The notes: generated from the letters alone by a model not told the origin. 5,562 nucleotides of DNA from an uncultured Eubacteriales bacterium (GCA_900313855.1 OMSZ01000170.1:1-5562), one strand, 5' to 3'. Positions 1 through 5,374 are shown, numbered from the stretch's first letter. Translations and numbers: made by a program.

Positions 1-50
1 GCATTTTTCAACAGATCATACAATGTTTTGGTGTTTTCACGTGTTATCAT
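1..50 (-). CDS. N-terminal fragment of an unidentified protein, probable MarR target
   Basis: Only the first 16 codons are present, reading MITRENTKTLYDLLKN, and the gene runs off the low-coordinate edge. The ATG at 50-48 is preferred because an AGGAG (62-58) lies seven bases upstream. An in-frame ATG at 56-54 is only one base from that AGGAG and is too close to be used. A well-formed promoter with two palindromic operators lies just upstream, and the gene before it encodes a MarR-family regulator, so this is probably the gene that regulator controls. Too little protein is visible to name a family, and I do not assign a function. Confidence that this is a real start is good because promoter, ribosome binding site and open frame all agree. 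Confidence 0.65.
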   Translation of the reverse strand, partial: MITRENTKTLYDLLKN

Positions 51-90
51 CTTCATTCTCCTTTTAATTATTTCCCGCATGCTTTAATTA

Positions 91-103
91 TTCGCATTGC
101 GAA
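91..103. promoter_or_regulatory. 13-bp palindrome, probable MarR operator 2
   Basis: TTCGCATTGCGAA is a perfect inverted repeat centred on 97 and shares the TTCGCA/TGCGAA core of the site at 141-159. The centres are 53 bp apart, close to five helical turns, so both sites lie on the same DNA face. It falls just after the predicted transcription start. Its symmetry stops after six-base arms, so it may be the weaker site. Confidence 0.6.
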
Positions 104-121
104 ATTATTTGTTCCGAGGAG

Positions 122-150
122 AATATAGCACAGTATATTTTATTTCGCAA
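122..150 (-). promoter_or_regulatory. Sigma-A-type promoter for the gene starting at 50
   Basis: On the minus strand there is a -35 box TTGCGA (150-145), a 17-base spacer and a -10 box TATATT (127-122). Transcription would start near 115. The -35 box is the inner half of the 19-bp palindrome at 141-159. A second palindrome falls about 12-24 bases after the predicted start, so a protein bound at both would block polymerase. Confidence 0.6.
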
Positions 151-159
151 TGCGAAATA
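141..159. promoter_or_regulatory. 19-bp perfect palindrome, probable MarR operator 1
   Basis: The sequence TATTTCGCAATGCGAAATA is a perfect inverted repeat about position 150, with nine-base arms. It covers the -35 box of the promoter for the gene at 50. Size and symmetry match the operators bound by MarR-family dimers. The neighbouring regulator gene (725-291) is the natural candidate ligand, but that assignment is inferred from position. Confidence 0.65.
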
Positions 160-290
160 TATAAATATTATTAATGTTGTAAAAAATGAATAATAATATA
201 TTTATCAATTAGTTATTTTTATTGAATATGTCTCTTAAAAACTTATTATATTAATTCCATCATGAGTTCGTACTAAAGCCACTTCCAACA

Positions 291-725
291 TCAATCTTCC
301 GATAAACCATCATAGGACAGCATGATCTTTAACAGTCTTATAAGCTCTAACGTATCTTTTCTTCCAAGCTTCTTAAGAAGTCCCTGATACTCCTTGCGGA
401 TAGCTGCTCTTCTTTTCTTTTCCTCTGACATGCCTTCTTTCGTGATATAGACAAGTACCCTTCTCTTGTCCTCCTGAGCTCTTCTTCTTTCTATGTAGCC
501 CTTATATTCTAAGCTTGACAATATATCCGTCATTCTTCCGGGTACTATATGAAGATATCTTGAAAGCTCACCTGCGCTTTCACCATCATTAATATATGTA
601 AGATAATGAAGTGTTCCATATTCACCTCTTACACTATCCTGAACTGCACGATTGACACGTCTGTTAAGCATCTCCGCTAAGAGCATATATAATTCTTCAC
701 CGAGATCTTCCTCTTTCTTCTGCAT
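291..725 (-). CDS. MarR-family transcriptional regulator
   Basis: This 144-residue protein has the length and plan of a MarR-family winged-helix repressor, a cytoplasmic dimer that usually loses DNA affinity on binding a small molecule or on oxidation. The winged helix spans about residues 35-97. The helix-turn-helix lies around 50-75 (SAGELSRYLHI then VPGRMTDILSSLEYKGYIER). The wing carries the family signature as AQEDKRRVLVYIT (83-95), with D86 and R88 in the usual D-x-R arrangement. The flanking N- and C-terminal helices would form the dimer interface. An AGGAG seven bases upstream supports the ATG start. The gene begins 72 bp after the kinase gene with no terminator between, so read-through is possible. 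I saw no copy of the 141-159 palindrome in front of it; the only copies precede the next gene, suggesting control of that gene. The ligand cannot be told from sequence. Confidence 0.9.
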   Translation of the reverse strand: MQKKEEDLGEELYMLLAEMLNRRVNRAVQDSVRGEYGTLHYLTYINDGESAGELSRYLHIVPGRMTDILSSLEYKGYIERRRAQEDKRRVLVYITKEGMSEEKKRRAAIRKEYQGLLKKLGRKDTLELIRLLKIMLSYDGLSED

Positions 726-797
726 TGCAAAACTCCTTCTTATATAATAAAACTATATATAATTAAAACCTTGTTAATAAACCTCTTATAAACCAGA
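726..797 (-). other. AT-rich gap between kinase and MarR genes, no clear terminator
   Basis: The 72 bases hold the MarR ribosome binding site (AAGGAG, seven bases from ATG) and very AT-rich DNA. Three GGTTT-AT-type short direct repeats occur near 758-794. I could not find a convincing -35/-10 pair or a GC-rich hairpin with a U-run, so the MarR gene may be expressed partly by read-through from the kinase operon. Confidence 0.4.
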
Positions 798-1544
798 CTA
801 TATTGAACAATTATTGAGCTGATAAATCAATACATCTCGCTCTATAGATTGTGGTTCTGCTTGTAGCCATTTCAACGCTGAATTTGAGTCTAACTCGAAC
901 CCTTTACCAAAATATTCAAACATTTTCTTATGAGAACCTGAAAACGGTCTGGCTACAACTCTTTTAACATTCTCTTCAATACCGAAATTCCAATTCACAC
1001 TTTGATTAGCCGTCAATAGCGACATTCCATTATCAAATATCGGTGCACATTTAAACCCATTATCACCGCAAATCAACGCCAGATTGTTAAAATGTCTGTC
1101 TTCATTCAAAATCAGATAATCCAAAGTTATTATTTTTCTCAAGTAATCCGAAATATCAACATTTGTACTTTCTAACACAAATTTAACAACATATCTAATC
1201 CGTTCTTCCATTGTATCAAATCCGGAACAGACCTTAGCAAGATTCTTTCCAAATTCATTATAATATAATCTGTAGATCGTGACAAATTCATCTTTTTCGT
1301 CCAGATAATCCAAACTTCTACAACCATACCTACCGTTAATATGACCCTGCTCATATATAATATACTCAGACGGCTTGAGATCAGTAAATGTCAAAAGCTT
1401 AGAAGCCAAATATTCACAAAGACCTTCAGAACCTTTATTATCAAGCTTATACCAATAATTATCTTTTTTATATTTAATTTGCGTTCCTTCTGATGTTCCG
1501 CTTTGTTGAACTATATAGCCTTCATCAATTTTCACATCAAACAT
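798..1544 (-). CDS. Small HipA-like serine/threonine kinase, candidate toxin of a two-gene module
   Basis: The 248-residue product carries the kinase-core motifs of the HipA family, whose known members phosphorylate proteins such as glutamyl-tRNA synthetase (HipA). The catalytic loop is N147-E-D149-R-H151-F-N-N154, matching the D-x-H-x-x-N of HipA. D149 would be the catalytic base and N154 a metal ligand. The metal-binding aspartate follows at IFDNG (D171). A glycine- and serine-rich stretch SGTSEGTQIKY (15-25) sits where HipA has its nucleotide loop, and K33 in WYKLD is the likely ATP-binding lysine. At 248 residues it is much shorter than HipA (about 440) and lacks its N-terminal subdomain. 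The start is well set: AAGGAG (1555-1550) lies five bases before the ATG, inside the end of the upstream gene, with an eight-base overlap implying translational coupling. Kinase fold is likely; target and toxicity are inferred. Base composition is more AT-rich than the amt gene. Confidence 0.75.
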   Translation of the reverse strand: MFDVKIDEGYIVQQSGTSEGTQIKYKKDNYWYKLDNKGSEGLCEYLASKLLTFTDLKPSEYIIYEQGHINGRYGCRSLDYLDEKDEFVTIYRLYYNEFGKNLAKVCSGFDTMEERIRYVVKFVLESTNVDISDYLRKIITLDYLILNEDRHFNNLALICGDNGFKCAPIFDNGMSLLTANQSVNWNFGIEENVKRVVARPFSGSHKKMFEYFGKGFELDSNSALKWLQAEPQSIERDVLIYQLNNCSI

Positions 1545-2235
1545 TATAACTCCTTACCAGCACATCCGATGCCTTTATTATTTCTCCCGGGAAGCGAAAC
1601 CAAATATAGTCATTATACGAAACCCCATGTGTCTTCTTAACTATCTCTAAAGGATTATATTCAGTTAGTCCCAATACATTAAGCTTTGCCCTGCAATCCG
1701 GTCTTTCCTCTTCGAAGCACCTTAATTTCAATACTTCATTTAACTGATTGCGTGTAATAATATCACCTGAAAAAATCTGTCTTAAAGGGTGCTTTATAAA
1801 TCTGGAAACATGAACCCTGTTCTTAGTTACTGACACTCTCGCAGATAATTCATCTTTCCAAAAAACTTCAAATGAATATTCAGATATTATCGAAATATTA
1901 TTCTCCTTATTTTCAAACTGTTTAATTGTATTCTGCAACTGTTCTATTATAAACTTTAAATCACTTTCCTTTTCCAATAATTCTTTTCTTTGCAGTATCT
2001 CTCGCTCTTTAATTGCTGCAGAACCCGGTCTGACTTTCCCTAATGATCTATAACGATTCTTTCCATCCTGTCTCCACTGTTCATAATAATATTGGTTATT
2101 ATTAATCGACTTAACTACTATAGAGCGCTGTTCTCTACCTATTTCATCCAATAATCGGGATACATATAACAACTCCTGCTCCTTCATATTAAGTTGAAGC
2201 TTTAATGCATAATACATACCTGCAATCTCATTCAT
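1537..2235 (-). CDS. Conserved-looking protein of unknown function, partner of the HipA-like kinase
   Basis: This 232-residue protein is the first gene of the bicistron and overlaps the kinase gene by eight bases. Visible parts in order are: a charged helical N-terminus (about 10-38); a motif YYYEQWRQDGKNRYRSLGK (49-67), resembling the tyrosine-rich GK-x-x-Y-x-x-LGK segment seen in some mobile-element proteins of the DUF6788 kind; a probable coiled coil (about 72-112, rich in E, K, L and Q); a short beta-rich stretch (120-146); and a C-terminal domain with RCFEEERPD (172-180), LGLTEYNPLEIVKKTHG (188-204) and DYIWFRFPGE (209-218). I see no clear helix-turn-helix, so it does not look like a classical HipB. 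Its position before a kinase suggests an antitoxin, regulator or substrate-recruiting subunit, which is inference. The start is supported by AAAGGTGG six bases upstream and a perfect promoter. Confidence 0.7.
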   Translation of the reverse strand: MNEIAGMYYALKLQLNMKEQELLYVSRLLDEIGREQRSIVVKSINNNQYYYEQWRQDGKNRYRSLGKVRPGSAAIKEREILQRKELLEKESDLKFIIEQLQNTIKQFENKENNISIISEYSFEVFWKDELSARVSVTKNRVHVSRFIKHPLRQIFSGDIITRNQLNEVLKLRCFEEERPDCRAKLNVLGLTEYNPLEIVKKTHGVSYNDYIWFRFPGEIIKASDVLVRSYNV

Positions 2236-2247
2236 AGAAAACCACCT

Positions 2248-2288
2248 TTAACATATATTACCTCATTTCTAATTATATTATATGTTAA
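2248..2288. promoter_or_regulatory. Inverted repeat flanking the kinase-operon transcription start, candidate operator
   Basis: TTAACATATA (2248-2257) and its exact complement TATATGTTAA (2279-2288) form ten-base arms with centres 31 bp apart, about three helical turns. One arm overlaps the -10 box and the other touches the ribosome binding site. The upstream arm precedes the predicted start, so the pair cannot form an RNA hairpin in this transcript and is better read as a DNA operator. The binding protein is unknown; autoregulation by the operon is a guess. The region is AT-rich, which raises the chance of coincidence. Confidence 0.45.
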
Positions 2289-2305
2289 TAATATATCTAT
2301 GTCAA
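2277..2305 (-). promoter_or_regulatory. Perfect consensus promoter of the kinase bicistron
   Basis: On the minus strand TTGACA (2305-2300), a 17-base spacer and TATAAT (2282-2277) match the sigma-A consensus at every position. Transcription should start near 2270, giving a leader of about 35 bases that contains the ribosome binding site AAAGGTGGT (2249-2241). A promoter this strong in front of a potentially toxic kinase implies repression. Confidence 0.85.
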
Positions 2306-2346
2306 ATACAAAATGAGCAGAAGCACCAATAAATGCTTCTGCTCAT
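2304..2346 (-). terminator. Intrinsic terminator of the amt gene
   Basis: ATGAGCAGAAGCA and its exact complement (2313-2325 and 2334-2346) form a 13-bp stem with an eight-base loop. In the minus direction it is followed by TTTTGTATTT. It lies about 50 bases beyond the amt stop codon. Its U-rich tail runs into the -35 box of the next operon, so the two transcription units abut with almost no spare DNA. Confidence 0.85.
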
Positions 2347-2396
2347 CTTTAATTACAATGGTATATAAATGCGCATCAACTATGTTGATATATTGC

Positions 2397-4163
2397 CTAC
2401 TCTACATCCTGTAAAGCTGCGTAGTTTTCCTCACCTGTACGGATCTTAACAACACGGCTTACCGGATATACAAATACTTTACCATCACCGATCTTACCGG
2501 TGTAAAGAGTTTTCTTAGCTGTCTCTATTACGCTGTCAACAGGAATTCCTGATACGACAACCTCAAGCTTGATCTTAGGAAGTAATGTAACATCCATCTC
2601 AACTCCACGATACATCTCGCCGGCACCTTTTTGAATACCGCAGCCTGAAACCTGAGTAACCGTAATACCAGTAACACCAAGATTATTAAGTGCCTTTTTG
2701 ATCCTGTCATATCTTGAAAGCTTGGTGATGATAACAACCTTATATATACCTGTGTCTGCAATAACACCTGCAGCTTTCATTTCCTTAGTTGTGTCTACAA
2801 CAGGAACCGAAGCCTTCTTCTGTGCCTCGCTTGCCTCATCATAATCAGAAACACCAAGGTTAGTGTTCTCGTTAGCGATCATGTTACCGCTTGAAACATC
2901 CATGATAGAGAATCCTGAATAAGCTGTTGCAAGACCATGCTCTGTAAGATCAAGACCTTCGATCTCCTCTTCCTCAGAAACACGAAGTCCGAAAATTGCT
3001 TTAATAATTGAGAATACGATTATCATTGTAACAACTGTCCATGAAGCAACTGCTGCAAAACCGATAAGCTGTATTTTGAGTAATTCAAAACCACCGCCAT
3101 AGAAAAGACCTGTAAGCTCTTCATTACCGGGTGCAGTAGTTGTTGCGAAAAGTCCGGTTGCTATAGTTCCCCAGATACCATTCATACAGTGAACTGCAAC
3201 AGCACCTACAGGGTCATCAATATGAAGCTTGTAATCAAGAAGCCATACACCAAATACTACCAAAAGTCCGGCAACGGCACCGATTATAATAGCACCTGTC
3301 GCATCCGTAACATCACATGGGGCTGTGATCGCTACAAGTCCTGCAAGTGAAGCATTCAAACACATTGAAACATCAGGCTTACCCCATTTAACCCATGTAA
3401 ATATCATACATACAACTGTTGCGATCGAAGGTGCGATCGTAGTTGTTACAAATACTGATGCAAGCTGGTCAACTGAAGTACATGCTGCACCGTTAAATCC
3501 ATACCATCCAAGCCAGAGAATAAATACACCAAGTGCACCGATTACTATATTATGTCCCGGAAAAGCGTTAACTTTATTGATCTTTCCGGTTTCATCCTTC
3601 TCAAACTTACCAATTCTAGGGCCTACCATCTTAGCACCGATCAAAGCTGAGATACCACCGACCATATGTATAGCACAAGAACCAGCGAAATCATGGAAGC
3701 CCATCTGTGCAAGCCAGCCGCCGCCCCAGATCCAATGTGCCTCAATTGGATAAACAAGAGCTGAGATAACACCTGAATATACACAATAGCTTAAGAACTT
3801 TGTTCTCTCTGCCATAGCACCCGATACTATGGTAGCTGTTGTTGCACAGAACACTAAGTTAAATACGAAATTGGACCAGTCAAAATTCTGATATGCCGTG
3901 AAAATATCCAATCCCGGTTTGCCGATAAAGCCCATCATGTCCTCGCCAAGCAAAAGACTGAAACCGATAAGAATAAATACGCAACAGCCTATACAGAAGT
4001 CCATAAGGTTCTTCATTAAAATGTTACCTGCATTTTTGGCTCTGGCAAAACCGGATTCCACCATAGCAAATCCTGCCTGCATCCAGAACACCAGCGCAGC
4101 ACCTATTAAAAACCACACCGCAAATAATTCACCATCTAATGCGCTCATAATTTCTTCTGTCAT
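2397..4163 (-). CDS. amt: Ammonium transporter fused to a C-terminal PII (GlnB/GlnK-like) domain
   Basis: The 588-residue protein joins an Amt/MEP/Rh ammonium channel (about residues 10-415, some 11 membrane helices) to a complete PII signalling domain (about 473-588) through a polar linker of roughly 55 residues. Channel hallmarks are the twin pore histidines H166 (in GSCAIHMVGG) and H325 (AVAVHCMNGIWGT), the conserved D158, GWYGFNGAA (219-227), and the C-terminal signature GLDLTEHG (403-410), which contacts PII in ordinary Amt proteins. The PII part keeps GxQKG (509-513), MYRG (517-520), LPK (K530), TGKIGDGK (555-562) and RTGEE (575-579), the segments that bind ATP/ADP and 2-oxoglutarate. 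Relative to E. coli GlnB, Y51 is Met (M523), R38 is Ile (I510) and R101 is Lys (K573), so classical uridylylation at Y51 is impossible. The fusion tethers the inhibitor to the channel. The start has GGGAGG seven bases upstream. It forms a single-gene unit with its own leader and terminator. Confidence 0.95.
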   Translation of the reverse strand: MTEEIMSALDGELFAVWFLIGAALVFWMQAGFAMVESGFARAKNAGNILMKNLMDFCIGCCVFILIGFSLLLGEDMMGFIGKPGLDIFTAYQNFDWSNFVFNLVFCATTATIVSGAMAERTKFLSYCVYSGVISALVYPIEAHWIWGGGWLAQMGFHDFAGSCAIHMVGGISALIGAKMVGPRIGKFEKDETGKINKVNAFPGHNIVIGALGVFILWLGWYGFNGAACTSVDQLASVFVTTTIAPSIATVVCMIFTWVKWGKPDVSMCLNASLAGLVAITAPCDVTDATGAIIIGAVAGLLVVFGVWLLDYKLHIDDPVGAVAVHCMNGIWGTIATGLFATTTAPGNEELTGLFYGGGFELLKIQLIGFAAVASWTVVTMIIVFSIIKAIFGLRVSEEEEIEGLDLTEHGLATAYSGFSIMDVSSGNMIANENTNLGVSDYDEASEAQKKASVPVVDTTKEMKAAGVIADTGIYKVVIITKLSRYDRIKKALNNLGVTGITVTQVSGCGIQKGAGEMYRGVEMDVTLLPKIKLEVVVSGIPVDSVIETAKKTLYTGKIGDGKVFVYPVSRVVKIRTGEENYAALQDVE

Positions 4164-4170
4164 AATAATT

Positions 4171-4191
4171 CCTCCCTTATTATCTCTAAGG
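4171..4191 (-). promoter_or_regulatory. amt ribosome binding site within a small hairpin
   Basis: The amt ribosome binding site GGGAGG (4176-4171) lies seven bases before the ATG. On the minus strand CCTTA (4191-4187) can pair with TAAGG (4179-4175) across a seven-base loop, which would cover the first bases of the site. The stem is only five pairs, so any effect on translation is speculative. Confidence 0.35.
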
Positions 4192-4272
4192 TTTTACTCA
4201 CTTTGGAAAGCTATCATACGATGTGGTAATAACAGTCATCTTTGACTTCTTACCTAAGTTCCCAACGAAAGT

Positions 4273-4320
4273 AAAAAAAATGATACAACGGTGCCCCCGT
4301 ACGCGAAACACCATTGTATC
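4273..4320 (-). terminator. Leader terminator 2 upstream of amt
   Basis: Arms at 4309-4320 and 4282-4293 form a 12-pair stem with one G-U wobble and a 15-base GC-rich loop. A run of eight U residues (4280-4273) follows in the minus direction. It is a textbook intrinsic terminator placed between the amt promoter and the amt start, so it would stop most transcripts unless it is bypassed or antiterminated. Confidence 0.75.
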
Positions 4321-4344
4321 GTTAACCCTTGGAGAGATTTAATT

Positions 4345-4382
4345 AAAATAGAAAAAGCGCCTTAGAGTTTCCTCTAAGACGC
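4345..4382 (-). terminator. Leader terminator 1, just after the amt promoter
   Basis: GCGTCTTAGAG and CTCTAAGGCGC (4382-4372 and 4367-4357) form an 11-pair stem with one U-G wobble and a GAAA loop, followed by TTTTTCTATTTT. It starts only about 14 bases after the predicted transcription start. It could also end read-through from the DUF4097 gene, whose stop lies about 75 bases upstream. With the second hairpin it makes a tandem arrangement in the amt leader. Confidence 0.75.
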
Positions 4383-4402
4383 CCTTGTCTTTACAACTTG
4401 GG

Positions 4403-4431
4403 ATTATAGCATGGTATTTTTTCATTGTCAA
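4403..4431 (-). promoter_or_regulatory. Perfect consensus promoter for the amt leader
   Basis: The minus strand carries TTGACA (4431-4426), a 17-base spacer and TATAAT (4408-4403), identical to the sigma-A consensus. Transcription should begin near 4396, giving an amt leader of about 230 bases that contains both terminator hairpins. I saw no obvious palindromic operator over it, which fits control after initiation. Confidence 0.85.
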
Positions 4432-4456
4432 CAACAAATTTCAAAAACTTCAAATT

Positions 4457-5374
4457 TTATTTCATTTCAACCTTTACATCCCCGATGTTAGTGGTTATCT
4501 TAAACCTGCTTGTAACCTCTGTATTACTTGAAAGTATATCGTCCATAGTATAATTCTTCTTATAATTATTACCATTTACAACTACTTCACCGAGATCCGT
4601 AGAGAAATCACATTCAAAAAGTCCCGGGTCAGGACATCCTGTGACCTTGACATCACCTGTGTTAGTAGAGATGATCATATCCCTTCCCGGATCAGCAAAA
4701 AGGCACTGGTCCAGTTTGACATCACCCGTATTATTCGAGATACTTGTATCTCCCAATTGCGCAGCCAATATCTCCACATCTCCGATATTTCCTGAAATAG
4801 AAGTCTCTGTAAATTCGCTTCCATCGATTTTAATGTCACCAACACTTGAATTAACAACACTCTTTATAGCCTTCACACCAAAGAGTTTAACATCACCTGT
4901 TGAAGACGATAATATAATGTTATCGCAATCCATATCATCTATCTTAATATCACCTACTGCATCCTCTATTGAAATATCCTTTAATGATTCATTATTGGGT
5001 ACGAAAACCTTCATCCTGCATTTCGCTTTTTTTAATTTGTTCTTATTCGATATCTTCTGCTTTATCGTCAAAATATCATTGTTAACAGAATATTCCGGCA
5101 TATATTTCTCATCACTGACCGCTATCTCAATTTTATATGCGTCTCCTCTCAAAACGCTTATGTCCATAACATCAAGCTCTGATTTGATGTTAGTGAATCT
5201 ATCAAGCTCCGCGGCATCCTTGATCATATTAATATCATTATCATCATCCTCAAACCAGTTAAGTCCCCACGGAAAGCCTCCGAAATTAAAGTTTGCTCCA
5301 TGATATATACATCCACCGACAATACACAATATAGTTACAATAGATATTATTATAAGATATATCGTTTTTTTCAT
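4457..5374 (-). CDS. DUF4097-type envelope protein with a 19-residue GD-V/I-K repeat, possible lipoprotein
   Basis: Counting from the ATG at 5374 the product has 305 residues. A short basic start (MKKT) is followed by a hydrophobic segment (about 4-23) ending in IVGGC (C22), which fits a lipobox or a membrane anchor, so the rest is expected outside the membrane. From about residue 140 the chain is a beta-repeat with Gly-Asp at 141, 160, 179, 198 and 217, exactly 19 residues apart. Looser copies at 240, 262 (GE) and 298 follow. This pattern is typical of the DUF4097 (adhesin-like, LiaG-type) beta-helix fold found in Firmicute envelope-stress operons; the molecular role is unknown. I prefer this ATG over an in-frame GTG at 5395-5393 because AAAGGATGG (5392-5384) lies nine bases before the ATG, while the GTG has no such site and would add seven residues. 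It lies about 100 bp after the partial membrane-protein gene, probably in the same operon. Confidence 0.8.
   Translation of the reverse strand: MKKTIYLIIISIVTILCIVGGCIYHGANFNFGGFPWGLNWFEDDDNDINMIKDAAELDRFTNIKSELDVMDISVLRGDAYKIEIAVSDEKYMPEYSVNNDILTIKQKISNKNKLKKAKCRMKVFVPNNESLKDISIEDAVGDIKIDDMDCDNIILSSSTGDVKLFGVKAIKSVVNSSVGDIKIDGSEFTETSISGNIGDVEILAAQLGDTSISNNTGDVKLDQCLFADPGRDMIISTNTGDVKVTGCPDPGLFECDFSTDLGEVVVNGNNYKKNYTMDDILSSNTEVTSRFKITTNIGDVKVEMK

Noticed and set aside
180..290. Possible terminator after the MarR gene
   Set aside because: The stretch is AT-rich with only weak complementary segments and no GC-rich stem followed by a U-run. I saw nothing convincing here besides non-coding DNA.
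758..797. Short repeated GGTTT-AT units spaced 11 and 13 bp
   Set aside because: The units are six to seven bases in AT-rich DNA and differ in spacing, so chance is the simpler explanation.
3325..3753. Open frame of 142 codons on the plus strand inside amt
   Set aside because: It lies entirely antisense to the amt channel domain, has no ribosome binding site and shows no recognisable family pattern, so it is a shadow of the real gene.
4225..4254. Hairpin with hexaloop AAAGAT (A at position 1, G at position 4) in the amt leader, like one half of an ANTAR-target RNA
   Set aside because: ANTAR targets are two such hairpins placed before or within the terminator they control. Only one is visible here, its inner stem is four pairs, and it lies after both terminators.
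4641..5303. Open frame of 220 codons on the plus strand inside the DUF4097 gene
   Set aside because: Its repeated LTSP and ISP motifs are the antisense reading of the GDVK repeats. The minus-strand gene has the signal segment and ribosome binding site.
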